DNA from: Taibaiella soli
GTDB lineage: Bacteria > Bacteroidota > Bacteroidia > Chitinophagales > Chitinophagaceae
Reading direction: 5' to 3'
Assembly (NCBI RefSeq): GCF_003236175.1
Contig: NZ_QKTW01000017.1
Span: 295,749-359,748, forward strand
DNA: 64,000 bases
In this document: positions 53,423-62,270 of the stretch, in pieces
Numbering within the stretch: position 1 is the first letter of the stretch
How the letters are laid out: the number at the start of each line of letters is the position of its first letter
Program-made: the position numbers and the translations under genes
The notes under the pieces: model-generated
Seen by the model: the letters and a program-made list of their open reading frames with translations, nothing else
Database searches by the model: none
Told to the model about the DNA's origin: nothing

Positions 53423-53451
53423 AAAAAAAGTGCCCGGCACGCCGGGCACTT
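53423..53451 (-). terminator. Terminator of the second giant T9SS gene
   Basis: The stem AAGTGCCCGGC/GCCGGGCACTT is identical to that at 48413, with the flanking ATAAAAA sequence also shared. Confidence 0.88.
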
Positions 53452-53485
53452 CCAAACCAACCTGTTTGACCACCAGGATTTATTT

Positions 53486-56400
53486 TTACAGCTGATAGAT
53501 CACCTTGAAGGTGTGCACATCACTGCCATTGCTTATTTTCAGAATGTACTGACCTTGTGCCAGTCCACTGAATTGAAGGTTTTGTTTGCCTTCATTGTTG
53601 TTATCGATTGTTTGTACCAGCTGACCAGTGCTGTTATACACTTCAATCTTCGCACCGGCGTAACCTGACGGCAGTTCAACAGTCACTGCATTTTTAGTAA
53701 CCGTAGGATACACTGCAATCGCCTGCGCCGAACAATCAGATTTCACAGATACCACTTTGCTGTAGTTATAACTTCCGTCTACATCCATCAAACGTAAGCG
53801 ATAGTATGAAGTACCAATGTTTATTGATTTATCGGTGTACGCATAATCGCCTGTGCCTTTTACATAAACCAGTTTTGCAATCGATGCGAAGTTGCGGCCA
53901 TCATTGCTGCGCTCTACGACGAACTCTTTAAAGTCAACCGCATTGGCCACTTTCCAGTTCAGATTCGCCTGACAATTTTGAACCGCAGCTTCGAAATTCA
54001 GCAATGTAATAGACAATGGATTTAGCAGTAAAAGGTGAATGGTATCACTTACCGTACAGCCATCTACGAAATTCACGGTTACGGCATAACGACCCGTATC
54101 TGCTGCTACCAGAGAATCAACGATGCTGTTGTCACTCCACAGGTATTGAGAAGAAGGTACACCAAAGAAACCATCCGTATGCAACGTGTAAGGGAAAGCA
54201 TTTGCCGCTAAAGCTGTATCATTACCCAGACCTCGGATAGCAGCGCCTGCATTGTAAGCTGCAATATTCCAGTTAGTGTTGTTACCTAAATCAATCGTAT
54301 GCTGCTGCGCAGTAAAAGCTGTTCCGCCAGTACCTGTTACTCGACGTAAACGTACGTAATCGAAAGTAGTAGTACCACTTGGACGATTCACTGTTGCATT
54401 TGCCGTAGCGCTGCTACTGTAGATCTCCGTCAAGTGACAAGGCGTACCACTACCAAACCATGCTTTATTAACCGTTGTATTGGTACCTGCGGTAAATGTA
54501 TAGGTAGCACCCGGAAAGAAGATCAACGTATCAATAGTATTGCCAGTAGTATAAATACCGCCGCCACCTTTGTATTCTGCGGTGCCGATGGTGTTATTGC
54601 CGCCGTTAATTCCCGCAAGTGACGCCAATGACGGATTTGTAAAAGTCAGTCTGTTGACCGTCGTATTGCTTAATACGGCACTGGTATTTACCAGGTCATT
54701 TACATTGACCTCATTATACGACATACCCAGCGCATTAAACGTTTTGGTATTGATCGTTGAACCGGTTGCATTCAGCGTATGTGCTGTTGCTGTTCCGTTA
54801 TATCGCCACAAGGAGTCTAAGGAAATGTTTGCATTGCTGATGTCTATGCTTTCGGCATTAGCCAATCCTTCATTACTGATGCTCGATGCTGCAACTGTAC
54901 GACCTGAAAGATTCAAAGCACCATCGTTGATGAGGAAATCAGTTTGTGTATTCGTGTAATTGCCCGCCAGCGTAAGACTACCGCCCACTTTAGAGATTCT
55001 AACATCAAAATTACCGAGTGCAGTACCTGACATTATAGTAGCCGTATTTCCTTTGAGTGTCAGCGGAGCAACTGTAAATGTAGCTGCAGGATTGAGTACC
55101 ACTGCAGGGCCCCATGCTTCAATTGTCCATGCTGCCGCTTTGTTCCAGATTGGGCTGTTGGTTGCTGCAGACCAATCGATGTTGCGTGCATATGCGTTGC
55201 CGTTGTTTACCGTAACCGTTTTGCTGGATGAAGTAAATCCGCTATTGGCATCAAAATAGACGTCATCATAAACCGTAGGAATACAGGCACCGCCCGTACC
55301 GCCGCTTGTTGCACTCCAGTGTGTGTTGTCGTTCCAGTCACCAGCACCACCGATCCAATAACGTGGGGTGCCTGCCGATGAAATAATATTCCATCCTGAA
55401 TTACCACCTGCATCAGCGCCGCTGACAGATACCGTTGGAACACCGCTAGCACTCATATTCTGCAGATAAACGTTTGCCATGTCTATAACTGCTGCAGGAT
55501 TGAACTGAAAACCGCCTGTTGTATTGCCTCTTATTTCCAGTAAACCAGTACAAGTAGCCGCTTGTGCTTTGATATATTTATTGATAGTACTAGTTCCTGT
55601 AACCTGATAAACACGGGAACCAGCAAGAATCAGCGTATCAATCACGTTGCCCGGGCCGGCAATAGCACCAGCACCTTTAAATTCCAGACGTCCGATTGTA
55701 TTGTTGCTGTCGATATTGACGCCAGAGGTTGCATTTGTACCTGTAAAAGTCAAAGTACCGAAAGTAGTACCGGAAACAGCGAAAGCCTGAGGATTGCCGG
55801 AGCCTGTATAAGTCGCATCCATTTTCGGGTAAGACAAACCATCTGTATTAATCGCATACTGCGTATTAATATAAGAGCCTGTCGCATTCATTGTTTTGTT
55901 GCTGCTGATATATGTCCAACCGTTAGATAAAGTAATGCTGGCATTAGAAATATCGAGCGAACGAACACCATTTGTGTTACCTGTAAAACGATTAATGGAA
56001 AGTGTGCGGTTGGCTAAAATCAGACCCCCGCCAGTAAACGTAATGACACCATTGCTTAAATTGGTCCAGTTATCCAAAAGCGTTACGGCGCCTGTACCTT
56101 TCTTACGCACATTAAACGTTAAAGAACCCAACGTACTGCCATTCGTTGTTATAGTAGAAGATGGTACCGTACCCGAAAAATCAAGTGCAGCATTCATGGT
56201 TACAGATGAGTTAAGTGACACGGAGCCGTAAACACTTAATGAATACGTACCCGACTCATTGAACGTACAGGTACCAACCCCCGCTACCCAATTCATGTTG
56301 TAACAATATGTGTTTCCGGTAGTCGTCACGATCTTTCCACCGGAAAGTCCGCTTCCTGAATCAAAAATAACAGTATCAGCCATAAATGGAATACAAGCGC

Positions 56401-57826
56401 CACCAGCACCACCACTTGTAGCACTCCAGTGCGTATTATCGTTCCAGTCACCAGTGCCGCCAACCCAGTATAAATTAGCACCTGCCAAAGATGTAGGCGC
56501 AGTAATATTGAAACCGGTGTTACCATCTCCATCCACACCGGATACAGCAATCGGCGTGATGTTGCCATATGCCTTGATGTTGGTCAGGTATACGTTGTCA
56601 ATAAGCGCTGTTGCAGCAGCACCAAACATTAAACGGACTGAATCTGTAGCTGTGATTTCCGTAAATGCCTGGCAGGTTCCGCCTTGTGCCTTCATGTATT
56701 TGCTGATATTGATCGTGCCGGCAAGCGTTGACGTTTTATTGGGCGCCAGCAATAAGCTGTCAATCGTATTTACACCTGTTATCTGCATCTTATTCAGAGA
56801 GGTAAGCGTTCCAATGGTATTACCACCACTTACGAAACCCTGCACCCCGCCAAACACAACATTTCCAACTGTGTTATTGGTGGCAATGTTGCCTTGTCCG
56901 TTAAATTGAATGCTTCCAACGATGTTCGCGTTATTAATGGAGCCTTGACCGTAAAAGATAAGTGAGTCAACAACATTGTTACTTTCAATGTCCGAATAAA
57001 TATTAGTTGTTGATGTAAAAGTCAGCAGGTGATAGGTCGAATTGTTGATAACGTTTGTATTTGGACCGCCTGCGAGCGTCGCCGTTGCTATGTTATAAAT
57101 GCCGCCATCGGTGGTAAGACTTCCAGTGTACAATGCCGAACCCGTTGCATTCAGCGTTTTGTTGAGACCCACATAGCGATACACCGAATTAACTGTTAGA
57201 TTAGCATTCGTCATTTGCAACACACGGGTGTTACTATTATCGCCTATAAAATTATAAAGCGTCACATTTTTACCTGTAATATCAAAGGTGCCGGAAGTGA
57301 AAGTAAGTCCACTTGTTCCATACACAGTAGTAGTGGCCGGCACAATGAGATTATCAGTCAGCGTAAGGCTGGAACCCGGTTTATCAACTTCCATTCCAAA
57401 TTCACCCAGTACGTTGCCGTTGGAAGTGAGTGTGGCTGCTGCTGCACCTTTAAATGCAAGCAGCACATTATACGTTGTTGTGGGTGCAAGCACTGTATTG
57501 CCACTCACTTGCACGGTAAACGATGTATTGGCCGTATTGAAAAACGGACTATTCGGCACTGCTGCATTCCAGGTCATGTTATTACAAAAACCGTTAGCAT
57601 CAAGCGTTACAGTCTTTGTGGCGGTAGTAGTGCCAAAACCGCTGTTGGCGTCAAAGAATACGTTGTCGGATGCCGAAGGCACAATGCTTGGGATAGACCC
57701 GGTACTGCTTCCGAGTCGCCAGTGATTCAGATCGCTCCAGTTCCCTCCCCCGTTTACCCAATAGTAATCTGCCGCACCCGCTTTCAGAAAGCCAAGTGCA
57801 AGCACCATTAGTAGCGCTTTTTTCAT
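53486..57826 (-). CDS. Giant T9SS-sorted surface protein, paralogue 2 (1446 aa)
   Basis: This is the tandem paralogue of the gene at 48471. From ATG 57826 it encodes about 1446 residues with the same signal peptide and first about 75 residues, the same three motif openings (NGGGNWSDLNHWR, VGGTGDWNDNTHWS, IGGAGDWNDNTHWS), and a nearly identical last about 250 residues including the type A sorting domain. The central parts differ much more, apart from the motif-bearing segments. The frame is open further upstream to 57988, but that part covers the conserved promoter region, so it is not coding. Function is likely adhesion or surface structure. Confidence 0.92.
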   Translation of the reverse strand: MKKALLMVLALGFLKAGAADYYWVNGGGNWSDLNHWRLGSSTGSIPSIVPSASDNVFFDANSGFGTTTATKTVTLDANGFCNNMTWNAAVPNSPFFNTANTSFTVQVSGNTVLAPTTTYNVLLAFKGAAAATLTSNGNVLGEFGMEVDKPGSSLTLTDNLIVPATTTVYGTSGLTFTSGTFDITGKNVTLYNFIGDNSNTRVLQMTNANLTVNSVYRYVGLNKTLNATGSALYTGSLTTDGGIYNIATATLAGGPNTNVINNSTYHLLTFTSTTNIYSDIESNNVVDSLIFYGQGSINNANIVGSIQFNGQGNIATNNTVGNVVFGGVQGFVSGGNTIGTLTSLNKMQITGVNTIDSLLLAPNKTSTLAGTINISKYMKAQGGTCQAFTEITATDSVRLMFGAAATALIDNVYLTNIKAYGNITPIAVSGVDGDGNTGFNITAPTSLAGANLYWVGGTGDWNDNTHWSATSGGAGGACIPFMADTVIFDSGSGLSGGKIVTTTGNTYCYNMNWVAGVGTCTFNESGTYSLSVYGSVSLNSSVTMNAALDFSGTVPSSTITTNGSTLGSLTFNVRKKGTGAVTLLDNWTNLSNGVITFTGGGLILANRTLSINRFTGNTNGVRSLDISNASITLSNGWTYISSNKTMNATGSYINTQYAINTDGLSYPKMDATYTGSGNPQAFAVSGTTFGTLTFTGTNATSGVNIDSNNTIGRLEFKGAGAIAGPGNVIDTLILAGSRVYQVTGTSTINKYIKAQAATCTGLLEIRGNTTGGFQFNPAAVIDMANVYLQNMSASGVPTVSVSGADAGGNSGWNIISSAGTPRYWIGGAGDWNDNTHWSATSGGTGGACIPTVYDDVYFDANSGFTSSSKTVTVNNGNAYARNIDWSAATNSPIWNKAAAWTIEAWGPAVVLNPAATFTVAPLTLKGNTATIMSGTALGNFDVRISKVGGSLTLAGNYTNTQTDFLINDGALNLSGRTVAASSISNEGLANAESIDISNANISLDSLWRYNGTATAHTLNATGSTINTKTFNALGMSYNEVNVNDLVNTSAVLSNTTVNRLTFTNPSLASLAGINGGNNTIGTAEYKGGGGIYTTGNTIDTLIFFPGATYTFTAGTNTTVNKAWFGSGTPCHLTEIYSSSATANATVNRPSGTTTFDYVRLRRVTGTGGTAFTAQQHTIDLGNNTNWNIAAYNAGAAIRGLGNDTALAANAFPYTLHTDGFFGVPSSQYLWSDNSIVDSLVAADTGRYAVTVNFVDGCTVSDTIHLLLLNPLSITLLNFEAAVQNCQANLNWKVANAVDFKEFVVERSNDGRNFASIAKLVYVKGTGDYAYTDKSINIGTSYYRLRLMDVDGSYNYSKVVSVKSDCSAQAIAVYPTVTKNAVTVELPSGYAGAKIEVYNSTGQLVQTIDNNNEGKQNLQFSGLAQGQYILKISNGSDVHTFKVIYQL

Positions 57827-58398
57827 GTAAGATGGTTTTATAATGATTGTTCTCTTCTCATTACAAACATATCTTTTTGAAAGGGGCTTATTTGTAGAAC
57901 TATAGCCACAAGCGTTGCGCAGCAACGCAGTTAATTGGCTAATTCGTTGAAAGGTTAATTCGTCGTTACCTGGTTTGCGGAGAAACAAAACAAATGCACC
58001 TGATAACTCACCGCTTTGTATCGCCGTGATCGTTGCAAGGATTTTCTGTGCCGTGTGACTTTGCCCGCTGCATGTCCTCCAGAGCGAAGCGTGAGGATGC
58101 GGGAAACTATAAAACGCGGGCAGTTATATACCAGATTACTTCATTTTCATCGAGCGCTTAACTCAATGCAAAAAGTAAAGGCAATGGCCGGCGGGGGCTA
58201 CGACTCCGACGAAGATGCCGGCCATTGGATCTCTACCAGCTGCTGTCGGCAATTACGGCAGTCTTATTAAGTTAATAGGGCTATAGATTTATACGCCTTG
58301 CGCATTTTACATCAAACTATCAATATGGGACGTCTCAGGTATTAACGTCTCAGCTTTTCAACATATCAACAAAAAACGCCCCTTCTAGTATTGGAATT
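57827..58398. other. Gene-free stretch upstream of giant gene 2
   Basis: The stretch holds the promoter block, the hairpin GCGTTGC-GCA-GCAACGC (57912-57928), and a fragment of the GTGATCGTTGC / GTGACTTTGCCCGC repeat family at 58025-58110. The rest, including the 84-codon open frame at 58016, has no protein-like features I can support. Confidence 0.6.
57864..57871 (-). promoter_or_regulatory. Predicted -7 element of giant gene 2
   Basis: TATGTTTG on the minus strand, at the same distance from the start codon as in giant gene 1. Conservation of the upstream block (GATGGTTTT.TAATGATTG) supports a shared promoter. Confidence 0.45.
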
Positions 58399-59010
58399 TC
58401 AGCGTTCAGGAGCTTTCACCCAAAACTTCAATAAACCATCCAGCTGCATGCCCACGATCTGATAACTTTCAGGCACCTCGTCCTCCATACTGTGATAAGT
58501 AACTAAGCGTGTACCATCAGGACGGTCCGCAAGCATTTTGCGCAGGTTGAAATTATAATAGCGGTAAAGGTTGTGCGAGTACTCCAGCGCATAATCGATT
58601 TTTTCAGCCCAGGCAAGATTTTCATAAAATGAATTGTAGAAGTAAAAATGATCGTACTGATCAAAATCTACCTTCGTAAAATTGCCGTGCAAAAAGAAGG
58701 CGTTATCAATACAAAGCAATTCCTTTGCGATTTCCGCCTGTCGAATCAGATCTTTTCGCTGCTCAATGCCAAAGAACGAGCACGTTGGCTGATACCATGC
58801 CGCCGCCAGACAGAATTTACCTGCACCACTACCGATGTCGAGTATTTTACTCCCTTTGTCAACCGCTAAAAACGCGGCCGCTTTTTGAGCAACAACTAAA
58901 GGCGTCCAATGGCGGCTTGCGAGTGCCCGTATGTACGCCGGATAAATTTCATTGAACTGTTTATCGTCCTTAAACCAGCGATCTGTATACATTTTCCTTA
59001 CTTCGGTCAT
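58399..59010 (-). CDS. SAM-dependent methyltransferase
   Basis: The 203-residue protein has the class I methyltransferase fold: motif I GSKILDIGSGAGKFCLAAA (the DIGSGAG SAM-binding loop at about residue 57), the acidic end of strand beta-2 FFGIEQRKD, and motif IV-like VDFDQYDHFYFYNSFYENLAW. It is soluble. The long N-terminal helix may contact the substrate, which is unknown. It is encoded 18 bp downstream of the GcvH-like gene on the same strand and probably cotranscribed with it from the Crp-flanked divergent promoter region. Confidence 0.87.
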   Translation of the reverse strand: MTEVRKMYTDRWFKDDKQFNEIYPAYIRALASRHWTPLVVAQKAAAFLAVDKGSKILDIGSGAGKFCLAAAWYQPTCSFFGIEQRKDLIRQAEIAKELLCIDNAFFLHGNFTKVDFDQYDHFYFYNSFYENLAWAEKIDYALEYSHNLYRYYNFNLRKMLADRPDGTRLVTYHSMEDEVPESYQIVGMQLDGLLKFWVKAPER

Positions 59011-59028
59011 AGGGATTATTATAGGGGC

Positions 59029-59430
59029 TTATGATTTGGCATGTTTATTTTTTCCGTTCATCCCATATTCTTTGGGCGGCACCAGGCCGTTTCGGTCATA
59101 AGGCTTTGCAGGAATTATCCGCACCAGCCAGCAGGCGCCGTCGGGCAATAAGCGGTTCATTTCTCCATTTACAAGCAGACCGTTGAGCTCAGCAATTTTG
59201 CCTGCAACCGGCATGTTCAAATCTATCTGATAGTCTTTGTAATAAACAGATGCAATCAATTGCCCCGCCTCTATATAGCCCGAAATATCTGCAAACACGA
59301 TCTTATCAATCGCTTTAAATCCTGTCAGTTTAAATTTGCCAACACCCACATCAGCAACGGCACCTTTAAAATCAATCCAATCGTGTTCTTGTGTAAAATA
59401 ACGCTGGGCTGTAATCGTATTTAAACTCAT
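59029..59430 (-). CDS. GcvH-like lipoyl-domain protein, lipoylation lysine apparently absent
   Basis: The 133-residue protein follows the H-protein pattern of the glycine cleavage system: TQEHDWIDFKGAVADVGVGKFKLTGFKAIDKIVFADI at residues about 13-49 and MPVAGKIAELNGLLV later. In H proteins the lipoylated lysine stands seven residues before MP (ESVKAVS..); here that position is Asp in YYKDYQIDLNMP, with a Lys one residue earlier. So it is probably a GcvH-like protein with a changed or shifted site, not the standard component. It is divergent from the crp gene and 18 bp upstream of the methyltransferase. Confidence 0.75.
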   Translation of the reverse strand: MSLNTITAQRYFTQEHDWIDFKGAVADVGVGKFKLTGFKAIDKIVFADISGYIEAGQLIASVYYKDYQIDLNMPVAGKIAELNGLLVNGEMNRLLPDGACWLVRIIPAKPYDRNGLVPPKEYGMNGKNKHAKS

Positions 59431-59434
59431 CCTG

Positions 59435-59442
59435 CAAAATTA
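59435..59442 (-). promoter_or_regulatory. Predicted -7 element of the gcvH-like gene
   Basis: TAATTTTG on the minus strand matches TAnnTTTG. The start codon follows after 4 bp, suggesting an almost leaderless transcript. Confidence 0.45.
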
Positions 59443-59486
59443 CCCGCACAGCTATTCAGCCGCGGTGAATGATTTTACACGAAAAA

Positions 59487-59500
59487 GTGATATTTATCAC
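59487..59500. promoter_or_regulatory. Crp-type operator in the gcvH-like / crp intergenic region
   Basis: GTGATATTTATCAC is a perfect GTGA-N6-TCAC palindrome. Its centre lies 20.5 bp upstream of the first base of TACCTTTG (59514-59521), the predicted -7 element of the regulator gene, so it overlaps the -33 position and could block it. From the gcvH side it lies about 65 bp upstream of the predicted TSS, a class I activator position. Confidence 0.65.
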
Positions 59501-59513
59501 CTTTTAAAGGTTT

Positions 59514-59521
59514 TACCTTTG
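59514..59521 (+). promoter_or_regulatory. Predicted -7 element of the Crp/Fnr regulator gene
   Basis: TACCTTTG matches TAnnTTTG. The ATG at 59528 lies directly at the expected TSS, so the mRNA may be leaderless. Confidence 0.5.
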
Positions 59522-59527
59522 CTGTTC

Positions 59528-60235
59528 ATGAGTATTCAGGGCCTTTTCCCAATCGACAAATGGGACTTCAAAAGTGAATCCGTTCTCCAGGACTTGCCAC
59601 CGGAGGATTTAAAATTACTGCTGGCCCATAAATCGGAAGATGCCTATAAGAAAGGCGAAGTGATTTTCAGGGAAGGTGCGTACCCCACCGGCATTTTTTA
59701 TATTACTGAAGGAAAAGTCAAAAAATATAAGGTAGACAAAGACGGTAAGGAGCAGATTCTGTATGTGGCCAACAAGGGTGAAATCATCGGCTATCATGCA
59801 ATCCTTTCCGAAGACCGCTACCCTGACGCAGCCGCAGCATTGGAAGCTTCTGTAATCACGTTTATTCCCCGCGAAGATTTTCTCGCTGCGATTCAAAATT
59901 CTCCGGTATTGAGCAAACGTTTGTTGAAAACACTCAGCCATGAGTTTACCGTATTGACCAATAGTCTTTCCGCCCTTGGACAAAAAACGGTACGCCAGCG
60001 ACTAGCACTGCATCTGATTGTACTGCGTGAAAAATACAAAGTTGATTTTCAGCCGGGCGATCCTGTGGTAATTAATATGCGACGCGAAGATCTGGCGGGC
60101 ATTGTAGGAACTGCCAGGGAAAATGTTATTCGCATACTGAAAGAATTTAAGGAAGAAGAAATCCTGCAAACAAAAGGCGCGCAGATTATCATTTATGATA
60201 TCGGCAAATTAATCGCGATTGCAGACTGGAAATAA
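59528..60235 (+). CDS. Crp/Fnr-family transcription regulator
   Basis: The 235-residue protein has an N-terminal cyclic-nucleotide-binding-like domain (EVIFREGAYPTGIFYITEGKVKKYKV, then NKGEIIGYHAIL) and a C-terminal winged helix with MRREDLAGIVGTARENVIRILKEF. The recognition helix keeps the Arg-Glu-x3-Arg pattern of E. coli CRP (RENVIR), which reads GTGA half-sites. There are no cysteines, so an iron-sulfur cluster like FNR is excluded. The effector is unknown. The ATG at 59528 is chosen; the earlier start at 59465 would put the operator inside the gene. The site in its own promoter suggests autoregulation. Confidence 0.92.
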   Translation: MSIQGLFPIDKWDFKSESVLQDLPPEDLKLLLAHKSEDAYKKGEVIFREGAYPTGIFYITEGKVKKYKVDKDGKEQILYVANKGEIIGYHAILSEDRYPDAAAALEASVITFIPREDFLAAIQNSPVLSKRLLKTLSHEFTVLTNSLSALGQKTVRQRLALHLIVLREKYKVDFQPGDPVVINMRREDLAGIVGTARENVIRILKEFKEEEILQTKGAQIIIYDIGKLIAIADWK

Positions 60236-60299
60236 TGTTGGGTTAATGCGTTAAAAAGTCAAAGAGTTAATTAAGTTAAAGATGTAACCATACGCTGGA

Positions 60300-60335
60300 G
60301 AACAACTTAAAACGTACAACCTACAACGTAAAACT
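60300..60335. repeat. Reverse copy of the TTTTAAGTTGTACG word family
   Basis: AACTTAAAACGTACAACCTA and following ACAACGTAAAAC are the reverse complement of the words at 43308 and 43872. Confidence 0.6.
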
Positions 60336-61592
60336 ATCGCCATCGTGTCGGGAGTCCTTTTCTGGAATAGGTATTAGCCTGAAAACCTGTTTTTCCAAAA
60401 CCTTTCGTTCTGCTTCCGATTTTGTGAGCAGTATCGCCTTCCGGTAATGTTCCAGCGCTTTATTGCTATCCAACCCGGTGTACAGATAACCCAACAACCC
60501 ATGAAAATAACCGGACTCTTTAAGATTTAATTTTTCCGCTTCGCGAATGCCATTATCGTTTCCATAAACTTTTGCATAAGCGAATACTCTGTTTAATGCT
60601 GTGACCGGCGAATATTCCACCACAATGAGTTCGTTGTACAAATTCAGGATATGTTGCCATTTCTTTGGATCAGCAGTCGTGGTATGCCAATAAGCAATGG
60701 CAGCTTCGAGATGGTATTTTGAAAGCTCGGTGCCTTTGCTGGCCTGTATCAGATAGTGATTGCCTTTTTGTATCAGCGCCTGATCCCACAAGCTTCTGTC
60801 CTGCTCGTCAAAAAGTACAGCCGCGCCGCTTTCATCTGTACGTGCTTCCAGTCTTGAACTTTGAAAACACATCAGCGCCAGGAGCGCGTTAGCTTCCGGC
60901 GTATCGGTAAGCTCGTTGCCGGTGAGTACCAGCGCCAGCCGGATCGCTTCGAGACAGAGATCTTTACGGATTAAAAGACTATTGCTCTTAGAAAAATAGC
61001 CTTCATTAAATAAGAGATACAACGCCCTAAGCACGACTTCGAATCGTGTTTTAATTTCATCTTCGCTTAATGATTTGATCTGAAAATTTTCATTACGCAG
61101 ATTTTCACGCGCTCTTTGCAAACGTTTTTTGATCGTTTCCTGTTTTGCAAGCAACGCATTCGAAATTTCCACCAGACTAAAACCACAAAGGATTTGCAAC
61201 GTCAGACAGAGTTGCGCTTCCGATGAATTGACCGGATTGCACGCCGCAAAAATCATCGCCAGCTGACTGTCCGAAATCGTCTGATGATTAAAATCAAAAT
61301 CAAGCTCCGTCCACGATTCATCATGCATCAATCCTTTCCTGATTTCAGTTTCAAAAATGGCTGTATGTTTCAGATAGTCTTTGGCTTTATTCCTCGCAAC
61401 GGTATACAACCAGGCGGCGGGATTTTCCGGAACACCTTTCTGGGCCCAGTATTCTGAGGCTTTCAGAAAAGTTTCACTCGCAATATCCGCTGCAATTTCA
61501 ATATGCCTGAAATGAAAAGTCCTGCAGAGCACCGCAACAATCTTGCTGTACTCCGTACGGAATAAATGCGGTGTGAGCTCCTGTGGTCCCAT
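60321..61592 (-). CDS. ECF42-type sigma factor with C-terminal TPR-like domain
   Basis: The 423-residue protein has sigma region 2 (TPHLFRTEYSKIVAVLCRTF, AADIASETFLKA, WLYTVARNKAKDYLK) and region 4 (CGFSLVEISNALLAKQETIKKRLQRARENLR, about 145-175), then a long helical C-terminal domain (from about 190) with TPR-like helix pairs ending ALEHYRKAILLTKSEAE. This composite length is the hallmark of ECF42 sigma factors, which are found next to DGPF-domain genes, exactly as here. These sigma factors have no anti-sigma factor; the C-terminal domain is thought to control activity. The ATG at 61592 is chosen. Confidence 0.9.
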   Translation of the reverse strand: MGPQELTPHLFRTEYSKIVAVLCRTFHFRHIEIAADIASETFLKASEYWAQKGVPENPAAWLYTVARNKAKDYLKHTAIFETEIRKGLMHDESWTELDFDFNHQTISDSQLAMIFAACNPVNSSEAQLCLTLQILCGFSLVEISNALLAKQETIKKRLQRARENLRNENFQIKSLSEDEIKTRFEVVLRALYLLFNEGYFSKSNSLLIRKDLCLEAIRLALVLTGNELTDTPEANALLALMCFQSSRLEARTDESGAAVLFDEQDRSLWDQALIQKGNHYLIQASKGTELSKYHLEAAIAYWHTTTADPKKWQHILNLYNELIVVEYSPVTALNRVFAYAKVYGNDNGIREAEKLNLKESGYFHGLLGYLYTGLDSNKALEHYRKAILLTKSEAERKVLEKQVFRLIPIPEKDSRHDGDSFTL

Positions 61593-61680
61593 AAAATGAT
61601 AAAAATGTGAGTAGTGGGTTGTCAATAGTGAGCAACAATATCCGGAACTCAAAATTCACTATTCACCACTCACATCAAAG

Positions 61681-62022
61681 CTACATCACATTAATTTCCC
61701 TTACTTCCACTTCGCCGCCGAAATTAAATATCGGGCAGCCTTTGGCAATTTCAGTTGCTTCATCGAGACTGTCCGACTTGATCAGTGTGTAGCCCATAAT
61801 CGATTCTTTGATCTCCGTGTACGGACCGTCAGAGATGATTCCGTCTCCTTTTTTTACGACCGTGCCGGCACGATCCAAACGGTTACCACGATCGGATAAT
61901 TTATTCTGTGCGGCGATTCCACCGATCCAGTTCATCCAGTTTTGCGTGTTTGCCTGCATTTCTTCCGGCGTTTTTGGCATCGCATTGTAATCTGCTTTGA
62001 ATACTAACAAGAACTCTTTCAT
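61681..62022 (-). CDS. YCII-related DGPF-domain protein
   Basis: The 113-residue protein starts MKEFLLVFKADYNAMP and has the DGPYTEIKESIMGY motif, the DGPF-family version of the YCII fold, and a C-terminal EVEVREINVM strand. Its enzymatic role is not established. It sits 88 bp upstream of the ECF42 sigma factor and on the same strand; such pairs are known to be co-regulated, with the DGPF gene a usual target of the sigma factor. The longer frame to 62148 is not protein-like. Confidence 0.9.
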   Translation of the reverse strand: MKEFLLVFKADYNAMPKTPEEMQANTQNWMNWIGGIAAQNKLSDRGNRLDRAGTVVKKGDGIISDGPYTEIKESIMGYTLIKSDSLDEATEIAKGCPIFNFGGEVEVREINVM

Positions 62023-62270
62023 GATTTTTAGTTTTTTGATTCTACAGTTATGACGATCGATATGCTGCAACAGGGACAAAGTTCGGCGGATTTTTTTCAA
62101 ATTCTTTTTCAGTGTTTGGCAGCCAGCGCTGTAACTCCGGTTAAACATCGTTGCGACGCATTACGTTCATCGCCGGTGCTACTATTGAGGATTGCCTTTG
62201 TATGTTATCATTTTATTTCGTCCGTCATAATCAATCATTTAGTCTATAAGTTTACAGCAAATAAATCCTG

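Noticed and set aside
50754..57811. Many open frames opposite the giant T9SS genes
   Set aside because: They follow the repeats of the coding strand and have no recognisable domains or own start signals.
57827..57988. N-terminal extension of giant protein 2
   Set aside because: The signal peptide begins at the later Met, and the extension covers the promoter block shared with giant gene 1.
58016..58270. 84-codon open frame upstream of giant gene 2
   Set aside because: It is made largely of the GTGATCGTTGC / GTGACTTTGC repeat family.
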